From a virus, in the IMG/VR virus record IMGVR_UViG_3300032116_000310, positions 1 through 49,953 of that record: DNA of 49,953 nucleotides; one strand, written 5' to 3'. Below the pieces are notes generated by a model that saw only the letters and a program-made list of their open reading frames with translations, was not told where the DNA came from and searched no databases. Shown here in pieces: positions 1 through 9,323 of this stretch. Each line of letters begins with the position of its first letter. The stretch's first letter is position 1. A program made the translations under genes and the position numbers.

Positions 1-1332
1 GATCAAAACATACCTACGTGGTGGTACAACACCATGAAACCCGCAATAGAACGAGGACAAAACATACGAGGATTTTGCATTATGCCGTCAACCGTTGGCG
101 ACATGGAGAGTGGTGGTGGGGCTCAGTTTTTCGATATTGCCAATGACTCTCACTTCTCTGATAGGAATGAAAACGGAACAACGGCATCCGGTCTTGTTAA
201 CTTCTTCTTGCCTGGATACTATGCTGTTGAGGGATACATAGACGAGTACGGGGCAAGCGTTGTAGACGACCCTGATGAGCCGGTAATGTCTAATGAGGGG
301 AAGTGGATAACAAAAGGTGCTAAAACCTATTTGCTCAACCAGGCAGAGTACTTCGAGAAAAAGAAGCAGTGGAGTAACTTGATAAAGTTGCAACAGAACT
401 TTCCCATGACGTGGAAGCAGGCCTTTGCCGTAATCCCTAAGGACATGGGTATGCCGATTGAGAAGATGAGGGATCGAATATCTGAACTCAAGTTTTCAAA
501 AACCCCTATAACCACACGCGTAAACTTAAAGTGGTTGGGGGAAAAGTTTGGAGGAGATGTTTTTGTTGAGAACGACCCCAAGGGCAAGTGGATAATGTCT
601 TACCTACCCCCAATTGATCAAAGGAATTTAAGGACTGTGGTTACCGCGGAAGAGGGTTATGTGCCGCCAAAAAACAGGGGTGTGATTTATGCCCCCGATC
701 CGTCTGTAATGAATAAATTTTTTCTTGCCTGTGACCCAGTTAAGTTCCACAGGAGGAATACTGTTGGCAAGAAAAAGTCAAACGCAGCCGCCGCAATATT
801 TTACAAGAGGGATTCACAAGTAGATCCGGACACGAAACCCAGGTCTGAGTGGGTGTCAAGTGATTGGGTGATGATTTATAACAACCCGGTGGATGACAAA
901 GAGGAGTACCACGAGGAGTGGTTAAAGGCCGCAATACTATTTGGGGCGTACGTTTACCCAGAGTGGCCCGATGGAGAATCTATTGTTGAGTACTTCAGGG
1001 ATAATGGGTTTGACGGCTATCTTTTGAAGGACATGGGGGCTGATGGGAAGCAGGATTCAAGACCAGGAGTTTGGGCGGGTGTTGCCGAGCAGAATGAAAT
1101 GGCAGGGGATATAATGACCTACTTCCACAACAACGCTAAGTACGTGAAAATATGGGAAATCCTTGAGGAGTGGACACAGATGAGGGGTATAGACGACCTG
1201 ACAAACCATGACCTTTGCGCGGCCACAGGTTGGTGCATGAGGGCGATAAAGAGCAGGATGCCAGACCTTTACAAGGAGGTTTACCAACCCATAGAGGTCA
1301 CGGGATCTTTTCAGTCGTTTGATGTTGACTAA
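1..1332 (+). CDS. terL: Terminase large subunit, 5'-truncated
   Basis: This is the DNA-packaging motor ATPase/nuclease, cut by the left edge of the window: the frame is open from base 1, so the ATG at 34 is internal. What remains (about 443 codons) covers the end of the ATPase domain and the whole RNase H-like nuclease domain. The first nuclease Asp lies in LACDPVK (codon near base 733). A second cluster is YLLKDMGADGKQD (near 1018-1056) and the C-terminal acidic motif is NHDLCAATG (near 1204). The Walker A/B region lies outside the window. No small terminase gene is visible, so it is presumably upstream. The portal gene follows after a 64-base gap holding an AT-rich hairpin and a promoter. 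The call rests on the motif pattern plus position next to portal and capsid genes. Confidence 0.85.
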   Translation, partial: DQNIPTWWYNTMKPAIERGQNIRGFCIMPSTVGDMESGGGAQFFDIANDSHFSDRNENGTTASGLVNFFLPGYYAVEGYIDEYGASVVDDPDEPVMSNEGKWITKGAKTYLLNQAEYFEKKKQWSNLIKLQQNFPMTWKQAFAVIPKDMGMPIEKMRDRISELKFSKTPITTRVNLKWLGEKFGGDVFVENDPKGKWIMSYLPPIDQRNLRTVVTAEEGYVPPKNRGVIYAPDPSVMNKFFLACDPVKFHRRNTVGKKKSNAAAAIFYKRDSQVDPDTKPRSEWVSSDWVMIYNNPVDDKEEYHEEWLKAAILFGAYVYPEWPDGESIVEYFRDNGFDGYLLKDMGADGKQDSRPGVWAGVAEQNEMAGDIMTYFHNNAKYVKIWEILEEWTQMRGIDDLTNHDLCAATGWCMRAIKSRMPDLYKEVYQPIEVTGSFQSFDVD

Positions 1333-1349
1333 TTTGTTTTCAACAAATT
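1331..1349. repeat. AT-rich perfect hairpin between terL and portal
   Basis: AATTTGTT (1331-1338) and AACAAATT (1342-1349) form an 8-bp stem with a 3-nt loop directly after the terL stop codon and just ahead of the portal promoter. There is no T-run, so it could be an operator or a weak terminator; this is an inference. Confidence 0.5.
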
Positions 1350-1363
1350 GCGATAAAATTGCA

Positions 1364-1371
1364 TACATTTG
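1364..1371 (+). promoter_or_regulatory. Bacteroidota-type -7 box for portal gene
   Basis: TACATTTG matches the Bacteroidota -7 consensus TAnnTTTG. No TTG stands at the preferred -33 distance (the nearest ends at 1350), so strength is uncertain. A start site near 1377 supports the ATG at 1397 rather than the in-frame TTG at 1388. Confidence 0.5.
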
Positions 1372-1396
1372 CAAGGAATAAATATTTTTGTTACAT

Positions 1397-3793
1397 ATGC
1401 TTCTACCTCAATTAGCTGGAGGGGTACTTTTCCCGAATGACAACATACCCGAGATTGACAAGCTGAAGCCAGACTTCGGTTTGCGTTGCGGGAGGGCTTT
1501 GTATTCTCGCTTTTGCGCGGGAGGAACATATTTTTCCATGGCTCAAATGCCAGAGATGCAGGAGGTCCGTAACTACGGGTCTGGAATGCAGTCCCCGGAA
1601 AAGTACAAGAACTGGTTCTCTAACGGATCCCCGATTGGTAACAAACAGGCGAAGCAGGGCGAGGCCGTTTCTTCCACACGCGGAATGACGAAGGCTCAAA
1701 GAAAGGCAATGGCAAACGTGAGTTACGACATCTTCTCTCCGATGAGAAAGATGACCAACGTTTTGTTGTCAATCCTTTCTGACAACGACTACAAGGTGGA
1801 CTGCCTGTCCCTTGATAGATCTATAATAAATGTTAAAAAAACAGAGAAGGCCAAGGTAATCGCCAGAAACTCTGTTGTTAATCCGTTCCTGGAGTCTTTG
1901 GGCCTTAAAAAACTTTCTGTTCCGTTTGTTGCAAATGACCCAGCGACTGTTGAGGTGGCTGAAAGGCTTGGTTTTTTTAAGGCGAGGTATGAGGTCGCTC
2001 TTGAAAAGCTTGCTGAATCTGGTTTTAGGGCATCCAAGTGGCATGACCTAAGAATGAAAACGAACAGGGATGCTGTAGACTATCACTTCCGTGCGGCAAA
2101 GGTTTACAACGACGAGAAAACTGGACAGGTAAAGGTGAAGTACGTTGACCCAGCAAGGATGGTCATGCTGTGGAATGAGGACAACGAAAATGACCCTGTT
2201 GCTATTGGGCATATTGAGGTTGAGACCATTCAGTCTATTTACCCTAAGCTGAAGGAGGCGGGCTTCCCTGATGAACAAATACAGGCAATGGCCAAGTCAT
2301 ATGTTCCGTATCAAACTGACGTAAGCTCTATACCTGCGTGGGCGTTCGAGAGAAAAGATCCAACCACCAATAAATGGGTGTGGATGGACTTCAAGGTTTA
2401 TGTTCTTAAGTTTGAGTACCTGTCAACAGACTACTCTCAATACGTTGAGAGGACTAACAAGCAGGGTGTAAGGACATTCTTAAAGAATAACAAGCCCGTA
2501 GACGAGAAAAAGAAAAGCCAAAGCGATGATTACCATGAGGTTTCATGCAACTATTGGTACGAGGGGTGCTACATAATCTCTGGCACAGGACAAGATAAAA
2601 TATACGATTGGCGCAAGAAGCCAAACCAAATGCAGAGCGGCCTTACGCCTAAGTGCTCCTATGTAATCGATAGGATTCTTGGTCAAAGTCCAACAAGAAG
2701 TGTTAAGGGTCTTCTTGACGATCTCATGTTTGCCGTCCTTAAACTGAGATCAGCAGTTTGGGCTGCTGCTCCGAAGGGATATAGAATAGATATAGGTGAG
2801 TCCGCCAACATTAAGATTGGCGGGGTGGAGTACGATCTTTTTGACTTGATGCACGTTCATCGCCAAAACGGTATTCTTGTTGCGGCAACAAAGTTTAATG
2901 CTGCAACAGGAAAGTATGTATCACAGCCATTGGTTGAAATGGATAACGGCCTTGGTCCACAGGGCCAGGAGTGGCTGAATCAAATAGCCAACATTCAGCT
3001 CATGATTAAGGACGTGCTTGGCATCCCTGATGCGATGGCTGCAAGTCCTGACCAGAGTGCAGAAAGACTTGTTGGTGTTATGGAGGCTGACTACATTGCC
3101 GGTAACCACGCCAACTGGCCGCTCCGCGAGTCTGAAAGACGGTTTAAGGAGAAGATTGCAGAAAGAATAATTCACCAGGCAAGAATAGACATTCAATTTG
3201 ACAAAAAGATTGAAGAGTTTTATAGAGCCGTCATTGGGGAGAACCTTATAAACGCGCTTGTTGAGATACAGGATTTAACCCTTGATCAGTTAGCAATTAC
3301 CTGCAGGTCTCTTCCTAACGAAAAGGAAAAGAGCATGATCCTTCAGCGGGCAATACAGATGTCTCAAATCCCAACTAAGGATGGGTCTGTGCTGTTGTCT
3401 CCTTCAAGCATTGAAAGGGTTGCACAGATGCTCAAGAACGGGGATGTTGATGAGGCCCTTTGGTTTATGGCTAAGTCAGAGATTGATGCGAAGGCCCGTG
3501 AAGAGGCTCACGCTAAGGAAATGCTGCAGCAAACCATTCAGGGTCAACAGCAGACGGCAATGATGAGCGAGCAGGCAAAACTGCAATCAGCAATGCAGAT
3601 GGCAGAAATAGACTTGAAGAAACAGGCACAGCTTTACAACCTTGAGTTAATGAAGGAGAAGGAGCTGCTTAAACTGAAGTCAGAAGACAACTACGACCTT
3701 CAGCTTTTGAAGGGCGAACAGGTGCTTGAACAGATAAACTTAGAGGCCACACTTGAGTCTCAGTACGGAAACGAAATAACAGGAAGAGTATAA
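1397..3793 (+). CDS. Portal protein
   Basis: Predicted portal protein (798 aa from the ATG at 1397): the dodecameric ring at the capsid vertex through which DNA is packaged and ejected and on which the neck assembles. Support is positional (directly after terL, before the scaffold-like and capsid genes) and compositional. The length is typical of large P22/crAss-like portals. A mixed alpha/beta core is followed by a long Gln/Glu/Lys-rich helical C-terminus (roughly residues 680-798), as expected for a barrel/coiled-coil tail. No enzymatic motif is seen. An in-frame TTG at 1388 could add three residues, but the promoter at 1364-1371 leaves room only for a short leader, so the ATG is preferred. 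The next gene starts 4 bases after the stop, suggesting co-transcription. Confidence 0.75.
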   Translation: MLLPQLAGGVLFPNDNIPEIDKLKPDFGLRCGRALYSRFCAGGTYFSMAQMPEMQEVRNYGSGMQSPEKYKNWFSNGSPIGNKQAKQGEAVSSTRGMTKAQRKAMANVSYDIFSPMRKMTNVLLSILSDNDYKVDCLSLDRSIINVKKTEKAKVIARNSVVNPFLESLGLKKLSVPFVANDPATVEVAERLGFFKARYEVALEKLAESGFRASKWHDLRMKTNRDAVDYHFRAAKVYNDEKTGQVKVKYVDPARMVMLWNEDNENDPVAIGHIEVETIQSIYPKLKEAGFPDEQIQAMAKSYVPYQTDVSSIPAWAFERKDPTTNKWVWMDFKVYVLKFEYLSTDYSQYVERTNKQGVRTFLKNNKPVDEKKKSQSDDYHEVSCNYWYEGCYIISGTGQDKIYDWRKKPNQMQSGLTPKCSYVIDRILGQSPTRSVKGLLDDLMFAVLKLRSAVWAAAPKGYRIDIGESANIKIGGVEYDLFDLMHVHRQNGILVAATKFNAATGKYVSQPLVEMDNGLGPQGQEWLNQIANIQLMIKDVLGIPDAMAASPDQSAERLVGVMEADYIAGNHANWPLRESERRFKEKIAERIIHQARIDIQFDKKIEEFYRAVIGENLINALVEIQDLTLDQLAITCRSLPNEKEKSMILQRAIQMSQIPTKDGSVLLSPSSIERVAQMLKNGDVDEALWFMAKSEIDAKAREEAHAKEMLQQTIQGQQQTAMMSEQAKLQSAMQMAEIDLKKQAQLYNLELMKEKELLKLKSEDNYDLQLLKGEQVLEQINLEATLESQYGNEITGRV

Positions 3794-3797
3794 TCAA

Positions 3798-4850
3798 ATG
3801 GAAACAGCAGAAATGAACAATGAAACCCCGGAGAATTCACAAAATTCAGGGGAAAACCAAGAGCAGAATTTGCCACAGGAGTGGTACAACGTGCTTGGCT
3901 ATGAGAGCGAAGATGTTTTTAAACAGGAGTTTGAACAGCTAAAGACTTACAAGTCCTTGGCTGCAGAGCTTGAAGAAAAACAGAAGGATATTGAGGACGG
4001 CTTTGCACTGCTGCAGGAGGCCGAAGATCCTTACGCGGGGAATGAAGAGGCCAGGATGCTTGTCCAATTTTCAAAGAAGGGAATTCCGTCTTCTATTTCA
4101 TCGAAGATGATGTCTTTAGACGCAGAAACGATGATGGAGGATCCGCTGTCAGCGCTAATTGTTGCTGAGGCTGTAAAGAACCCCGAAAAATTCAAGAAGC
4201 TTGGTCAAGAAACAATTGAAGAGGCCGTTCGGGAGAAGTATGGGATTGGGTTTGATGGGGACTACACCCCAACAGCCCTGATGAAATCAGACGCCCTTGA
4301 CGCAATTGATGCTATAACAAAAGTAAAAAAAGAGATTGCGGATGCTAAAAATCCGTTTATCTTTGCAAAAGAGTTGAAATCCCAAAACGAAAAATCGTTT
4401 GCGGATAGGCAGTCGTTAGCGTTTTCAGAAGCCGAAAGCTTCTCAAAACAAATTAAGGATGTGCCGTACAAGTTTGGCGAAAACCAAATATCGCTGCAAG
4501 TTTCGAGCGAAGAGGTTGAAGCCGTCTTGAAGTCGCAATACGCTTCGTACTTGGGTAGGGCCTTTGACGCATCGACAAAGGAGGGTAAACAACAGGTTAG
4601 GGATTGGGTTTCTAACCAAATTCTCGTACATAAGCTTCAGTCCGGGGATATTGGAATCCAAATTCAAAACGCCCTTCAGGCAGGTGCGGAAAAGAAAGCC
4701 GTTCAAACAGTGTTCAACGGTCAGCCAAAGATGGTGAACCGTTCGGGCAAAACAAATGTTGACGCGAAGGGTTTAACGCCAGCACAACGCGACCTTATGG
4801 ATCGTGGGCTTCCTATCCCGTCACAACAAATTCAGTCTAACAACAGTTAA
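3798..4850 (+). CDS. Probable capsid scaffold-like protein
   Basis: A 350-aa acidic, mostly helical protein between portal and major capsid genes, the usual place of a scaffolding protein. The N-terminus is low-complexity (Asn/Glu/Gln), followed by Glu/Lys-rich predicted helices through about residue 200 and a basic, Pro/Gln-containing tail with a possible capsid-binding role. No protease motif such as a Ser/His/Asp triad is evident, so a fused prohead protease is not supported. Function is inferred from position and composition. It starts 4 bases after the portal stop; the MCP begins 15 bases after its own stop. Confidence 0.5.
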   Translation: METAEMNNETPENSQNSGENQEQNLPQEWYNVLGYESEDVFKQEFEQLKTYKSLAAELEEKQKDIEDGFALLQEAEDPYAGNEEARMLVQFSKKGIPSSISSKMMSLDAETMMEDPLSALIVAEAVKNPEKFKKLGQETIEEAVREKYGIGFDGDYTPTALMKSDALDAIDAITKVKKEIADAKNPFIFAKELKSQNEKSFADRQSLAFSEAESFSKQIKDVPYKFGENQISLQVSSEEVEAVLKSQYASYLGRAFDASTKEGKQQVRDWVSNQILVHKLQSGDIGIQIQNALQAGAEKKAVQTVFNGQPKMVNRSGKTNVDAKGLTPAQRDLMDRGLPIPSQQIQSNNS

Positions 4851-4864
4851 AAAAATTAAAGAAA

Positions 4865-6289
4865 ATGGGATTTACACCTAATGGAAATATCGCACCTTTG
4901 TCAGCCCCCGGCGGGATGACCTATGGTGGCATCCAGAACAACTGGGATGCACTCAAAGAAGATTTCGACGCGGTAGCATACCTGCCGTTCGGTGATGAGT
5001 ACTGGGACGCAATGAACCAGATTATGAACGCTATCGGTAACCGCGAAATCGCGAAGCAGCCGACCGTTCGTTGGTTTGAACTCACTCGTCAAGAGGTTCC
5101 TTTCACCGTTGATGAAACTATCACAATTGATTCAACAGACAACCCTGGAACACAAGTTAATTTGGCTGCGGCTGACGTTGTTGTTCTTGATGGTTCACGC
5201 TATGTTTGGGCGACAGTCAATGAGATTTATCGTCACGCACCAAGTGGAGCCCTTGTTCAGGTTGTTGCTAAAGACGCCTCTACTACTCCAGCCACTCTCA
5301 CTTTGCGTCCCCTTGCAGCGTCTTCTACAATCAGTGTAACTACGGGTGATAAGTTCTTCTACGTTGGTGTTTCCGTGAAGGAAAACTCTAGCGCTCAGGA
5401 GGCTAAGTTCACCTTTGATGAGCTGCGTGGAGCAAAGCTTCAGACTATGCGTCACGATGGACTGTCAAGCTCAGAGGCTCTGTACAACCAGCTTTGGTAC
5501 ACCCAGATTGAGAACGGCGTTCAAACTCCGTACTCAAACTCTCGCGACATCCTGTACCTCCAGCGTGAGCATCAGGTCGCTATGGTGAACACCTTCCTTG
5601 CTGGTGAAACAGACACTAACCTGTCTTCATCTACATCGTTTCAGACTACTAACGGATTGATTCCATCTATCCTCGCTGGTGGCCAGGCACACGACGCTGC
5701 TGGTTTTGTTGATGCTTCAGACTTCTACACGCTTGAGGCTATGCTTACTTCACAGGACGCATCCATCAAGAATTACATGGTGTGGACAACTGGTAAAACA
5801 TCAGCGAACATCGAGCAGGCAATGTTTGAATATAACAAGAACGCTAACATCAGCATCAATAAAGTGCAGATGGAGAAAACGTTCTGGGGCGAAGGCCAGT
5901 ACGCTGACCTGATGCGCTCTACTTACTCGTTCAACAACCTTGTTTTCAATAACAAGAACTTTGGACTGGTTCGTATGGGTATTTTCGATAACCCACAAAC
6001 ATTCAACGTGGCTGGTTCTAACTGGGCGGATTATGCAATCTTCCTCCCAATGAGCCAGGGCAATGTTGATGACGGTATCGGAAACATGGGTAAGTACATT
6101 CGTCTGTGTCACAAGCCAGGTGCGTTCATGAATATGTGGCAGACAGGTGGTCGTGCCGCTGCGAACAAGACCGACAAGTGGGAACTCGGTATTCACATTG
6201 TATCTGAGGTTGCGTTCAAGTTCGTTAACGTGAATAAGTACGGAATGTTCTACAACGCTACAGAGCCAGGCCCAGAGCCAGTAGTGTAA
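4865..6289 (+). CDS. Major capsid protein
   Basis: A 474-aa protein, probably HK97-fold, forming the head shell. Evidence: size, position after portal and scaffold-like genes, an N-terminal Gly/Pro/Asn-rich arm (residues 1-25), and a distinctive codon choice. It uses more GCT, CGT and GTT codons and far fewer AGG codons than its neighbours, as expected for the most highly expressed late gene. No promoter is seen directly upstream; an A-rich tract (about 4850-4868) precedes the ATG, as is common for ribosome binding in Bacteroidota. A strong intrinsic terminator (6303-6331) lies 14 bases after the stop and may keep MCP output above that of downstream genes. Confidence 0.8.
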   Translation: MGFTPNGNIAPLSAPGGMTYGGIQNNWDALKEDFDAVAYLPFGDEYWDAMNQIMNAIGNREIAKQPTVRWFELTRQEVPFTVDETITIDSTDNPGTQVNLAAADVVVLDGSRYVWATVNEIYRHAPSGALVQVVAKDASTTPATLTLRPLAASSTISVTTGDKFFYVGVSVKENSSAQEAKFTFDELRGAKLQTMRHDGLSSSEALYNQLWYTQIENGVQTPYSNSRDILYLQREHQVAMVNTFLAGETDTNLSSSTSFQTTNGLIPSILAGGQAHDAAGFVDASDFYTLEAMLTSQDASIKNYMVWTTGKTSANIEQAMFEYNKNANISINKVQMEKTFWGEGQYADLMRSTYSFNNLVFNNKNFGLVRMGIFDNPQTFNVAGSNWADYAIFLPMSQGNVDDGIGNMGKYIRLCHKPGAFMNMWQTGGRAAANKTDKWELGIHIVSEVAFKFVNVNKYGMFYNATEPGPEPVV

Positions 6290-6302
6290 TTTGACTAAAG
6301 AT

Positions 6303-6331
6303 AAAAAGGGGGCAATGTCGCCCCCTTTTTT
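6303..6331 (+). terminator. Intrinsic terminator after the major capsid gene
   Basis: GGGGGC (6308-6313) pairs with GCCCCC (6320-6325) around a 6-nt loop; A3-7 and a run of six T (6326-6331) extend the stem and form the U-tract. It lies between the MCP stop and the ATG at 6348, which argues against the in-frame TTG at 6291 as the next gene's start. The A-stem/T-stem symmetry could make it work in both directions. Confidence 0.85.
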
Positions 6332-6347
6332 AAATCCAATATACGTT

Positions 6348-7292
6348 ATGCTTTTCGATATAAGCACTATGCAACCTGTTTCTATCCCAGATTGGGCAGA
6401 GCAGCAAATGAGGGAGGACTTCCCTGAGTTCTTTAAGGGCAAGCCCGTTAAAATAAGGCTGATCCCTTCAAAGGGCGTAAAAAAAATGATGGTTCCATCC
6501 AACGCCCATGACAGTGAGGCTAGGGTACGACTTGAGGCTCCTAAATCGAACTCAAGAAAGGCCAGAGGAATTGTCATTGATCCGGAGACGGGGGAACAGT
6601 ACCACATTCAGTATTCAACATCTTCCCCCCGACCAGGAAGGAATGGTGTTGAGTTTTTTTACCCTGGCAACAACGTAACTATTTCAGACGGGATGACCAT
6701 CCAGTCTGGACAGAAGGACTTGTTGTTTTATGTCCACTACTTGTGTCCCGTTATCAAGGGGAACAAGTGTCGCTTCCGTTCTTCTGACCCGTGGTATGAG
6801 TACTACCAGCCAGAGGTAGAGGCTGCGGTTAAGATCAAGCAGGCAAAAGAGCGTGTTGATCTTGAGAAGCTTATTTACTTTGACACCCCGTATGACGTCA
6901 TCCTGAAGGCTATTGATGGATTGGCGATGAAACGCATGGGGAATGAGGAGCGAGATCGTGTGGCATTGCGAGATGCTATTTCTAAGGGTTCAGCCACGTT
7001 TAAATCGAACGCATTCAGCATTATAAACGCGTCCGTTCAGACTCAAAAGGAAAAAACACAAGAGTCAACGTCTGAGGAATCCGAGGGAGAACTAGTAAAT
7101 CGTCTTTTGATGGAAAAAATTATCAAAAATGACGAAGGAAAGTGGTATCTTCGCGACAAAAGAGGTGATGGGGATAAGTGGTTGAAGAATCCGTTTTACG
7201 AGACACAAGGTCAAGTATCAGAGGCGTTCTTCGAGCTTGTTGATCACCTTAAAATAAATAGCGAATTGCTGAATAAACTTAGAAAACAATAA
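6348..7292 (+). CDS. Conserved-position virion-module protein, unknown function
   Basis: 314 aa from the ATG at 6348. The frame is open back to 6291, but that segment is the MCP terminator hairpin. The central part (residues ~90-180) is beta-rich with a Cys pair (one in HYLCP), and the C-terminal third is helical and charged (a Glu/Ser-rich linker near residues 235-255). I do not recognise a family. Its place directly after the capsid gene and before a fibre fits a capsid accessory or decoration-type protein, but that is positional inference only. It stops 3 bases before the next ATG, so it is translated in tandem with the fibre gene. Confidence 0.5.
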   Translation: MLFDISTMQPVSIPDWAEQQMREDFPEFFKGKPVKIRLIPSKGVKKMMVPSNAHDSEARVRLEAPKSNSRKARGIVIDPETGEQYHIQYSTSSPRPGRNGVEFFYPGNNVTISDGMTIQSGQKDLLFYVHYLCPVIKGNKCRFRSSDPWYEYYQPEVEAAVKIKQAKERVDLEKLIYFDTPYDVILKAIDGLAMKRMGNEERDRVALRDAISKGSATFKSNAFSIINASVQTQKEKTQESTSEESEGELVNRLLMEKIIKNDEGKWYLRDKRGDGDKWLKNPFYETQGQVSEAFFELVDHLKINSELLNKLRKQ

Positions 7293-7295
7293 AAG

Positions 7296-9323
7296 ATGTT
7301 AAGCACCGTATCTCTTACGTTTGAACTGTCGTACACCAACCCCATCACAGGGAATGTTGAGCCTCGCGGTATCGTAACGGACTCAACTGATTACTCTGGA
7401 ATTGGTATTAATTTGTCGTCATTTTTGGCGAAGGGACTCGGTGTTATATCTTTTAACGGGGATATAATCGTCGACAAAAATTCTGTTGGCGACCCGATGA
7501 TTGATCTTCAAAACTGGGAGTCTCTCCACCCTGGCGAGACCCCAGTTTTTATTTTCCCTCTTGTCCTTGACGGCAATGGGGAGCCAGCCAATGGAGTTTA
7601 TTCCTTCCAATACTCTTTGAGACTTCTTTCAAACCCGCTGATCGGCGGTGTTGAAATCTTTGCTGAAATTCCTCCACACGAAGTTGAGACAGACGGCAGC
7701 GAGTGGCTCGTAAACTTCCTTGTGTCGGGCAACACTATAACCCTTGTTACAGGTTCTCCAAACTTAGTTGCTACTGTTGTTTCCGCCTCAGAGGGCGAGA
7801 ACGGGGCGCTTATTGTCATTGAAGAGCAGCTTGATGCGGAAGCCCCTCACGAGGATATATCGTTTGACATAACGAATGTTCAGCTGAATAAATCATACGT
7901 GTTTAAGGGTTGTAAGAAAGCTACTGCAAATGTAGATTTTACATACGATTGCGAGTACGGCGATTCGGGCACATGGGCGGTGGCTAACACTACTCAACTT
8001 GGTTCTAACGACGTTGTATCGAGCCTAAACTGCACGATCACATACCCTGGTTGGACATTTTCGACACCAGGATTTACTCCGACCATCACAACCACATCTC
8101 TTCCATATCCAACACTTGAGACTCAAACTCCGTTGGCGACTGGAACGTACACCGTTTCTCTGACAGAGGTTATTGAGACTATTCAAACCGACGGTCTGAT
8201 ACTTCAGTACAGCACGTCTGTTACGAAGGAGTTTTCAGTAAGCTGTGCGGGAACACTGTGTGGACTTGTTCCATGCATTGAAAACCTGAGAAAGGCACAC
8301 GAGTTGGAGCTCAAGTCTAATCGCGTATCTAAGTACCAAGTTTTTGTAGACAATGTTCTTCTGTACTATACAGAGGCTTTGAACTACAAGGCTTGCGGAG
8401 AGCTTGATAAGTACAAGGAGACCATCTCTTTGATAGAGTCTCAACTTGATGCGTCGGGCTGTGAGTGTGCTTGTTGTGATGATGAGACATACTACTGGGT
8501 GTCAAACAACAGCGGTCAGTCTGTTATCGATCAGCTTCTGGCTAACATACAGTACAAGCTGTTCGATGGAATCCCTGGTGCTACCGAGGATTCAACGGCT
8601 GGAAACCTTGTTGGGGCAATCAAACAGGACTACAACACTGGTATCGAGTATCGATGCATTGATAACACACCTGGAGCGGCTGTTTGGGTTCTGTATTACG
8701 ACCCTAATGCAAATCCGGCTGCGGAAAACGTATCCTTTTCTGAAAACCCCAACATACCAGGAACCAATGTTCAGGACGTAATAGACAATACTATTGGGGC
8801 TACGCTGTACCTGCAGTCTTTGATAGACATAAACACGTCTCAGATAGCGTCTTTGATCACTGATGTTGGCAGTAAGGTGCAGAGTGTTACTGGAACTGTT
8901 GTTGATAATACCGATCCTCTCAACCCGATTATTCAGGCTCTGAACTCCGTGGCAACCGACAGCTCGCTTACAGGAAACGGAACCGTTGGGTCACCCCTAG
9001 CGGTTGTTCCAAAGTACTTGTCTGCCGTGTTCAGAATCACTCAAATAGGAAGTTCTGCTCCCACTTTGGACCAGACCCTGTACAATGACACCGGTCAATC
9101 GATTTCATTGGTGAGAAGTGCTCAAGGCGTTTACCGAGTTACAATCGGCGGCCTTGTTGGCCTAACTAAAACAGCGGTGTCCATCTCCAACGGATCCGTA
9201 AAGGGTCACGTGGCTATCGCTCCTGCTTCTGGATACGCAGTAATATCTACCGGCTCTTTTGCTGGGGTTGCTGCCGACAGTATTTTGGATGATGCTACCG
9301 TAGAGATCAAATTCTATCAATAA
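7296..9323 (+). CDS. Fibre-like structural protein (head or neck fibre)
   Basis: 675 aa, Thr/Ser/Asn/Gly-rich and beta-dominated, as expected of a trimeric phage fibre. The N-terminal ~300 residues are beta-sandwich-like. A Cys-rich middle (residues ~325-395, with CGLVPC and GCECACC) surrounds a helical stretch. A neck segment uses the 'VDNTDPLNP...TGNGTVGSPL' style linker common in fibre shafts (~residues 530-570). The last ~110 residues form a compact Gly/Ser/Ala-rich knob. The Cys-rich element recalls the GCCDCG region of the fibre at 31381-34044, suggesting related attachment domains. It overlaps the next gene by one base (TAATG). Head fibre versus neck fibre cannot be decided from sequence. 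Confidence 0.55.
   Translation: MLSTVSLTFELSYTNPITGNVEPRGIVTDSTDYSGIGINLSSFLAKGLGVISFNGDIIVDKNSVGDPMIDLQNWESLHPGETPVFIFPLVLDGNGEPANGVYSFQYSLRLLSNPLIGGVEIFAEIPPHEVETDGSEWLVNFLVSGNTITLVTGSPNLVATVVSASEGENGALIVIEEQLDAEAPHEDISFDITNVQLNKSYVFKGCKKATANVDFTYDCEYGDSGTWAVANTTQLGSNDVVSSLNCTITYPGWTFSTPGFTPTITTTSLPYPTLETQTPLATGTYTVSLTEVIETIQTDGLILQYSTSVTKEFSVSCAGTLCGLVPCIENLRKAHELELKSNRVSKYQVFVDNVLLYYTEALNYKACGELDKYKETISLIESQLDASGCECACCDDETYYWVSNNSGQSVIDQLLANIQYKLFDGIPGATEDSTAGNLVGAIKQDYNTGIEYRCIDNTPGAAVWVLYYDPNANPAAENVSFSENPNIPGTNVQDVIDNTIGATLYLQSLIDINTSQIASLITDVGSKVQSVTGTVVDNTDPLNPIIQALNSVATDSSLTGNGTVGSPLAVVPKYLSAVFRITQIGSSAPTLDQTLYNDTGQSISLVRSAQGVYRVTIGGLVGLTKTAVSISNGSVKGHVAIAPASGYAVISTGSFAGVAADSILDDATVEIKFYQ

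Noticed and set aside
5801-6607. 268-codon open frame on the minus strand opposite the capsid gene
   Set aside because: It lies inside the well-supported capsid gene and terminator, has no family pattern and reflects the capsid's codon bias.
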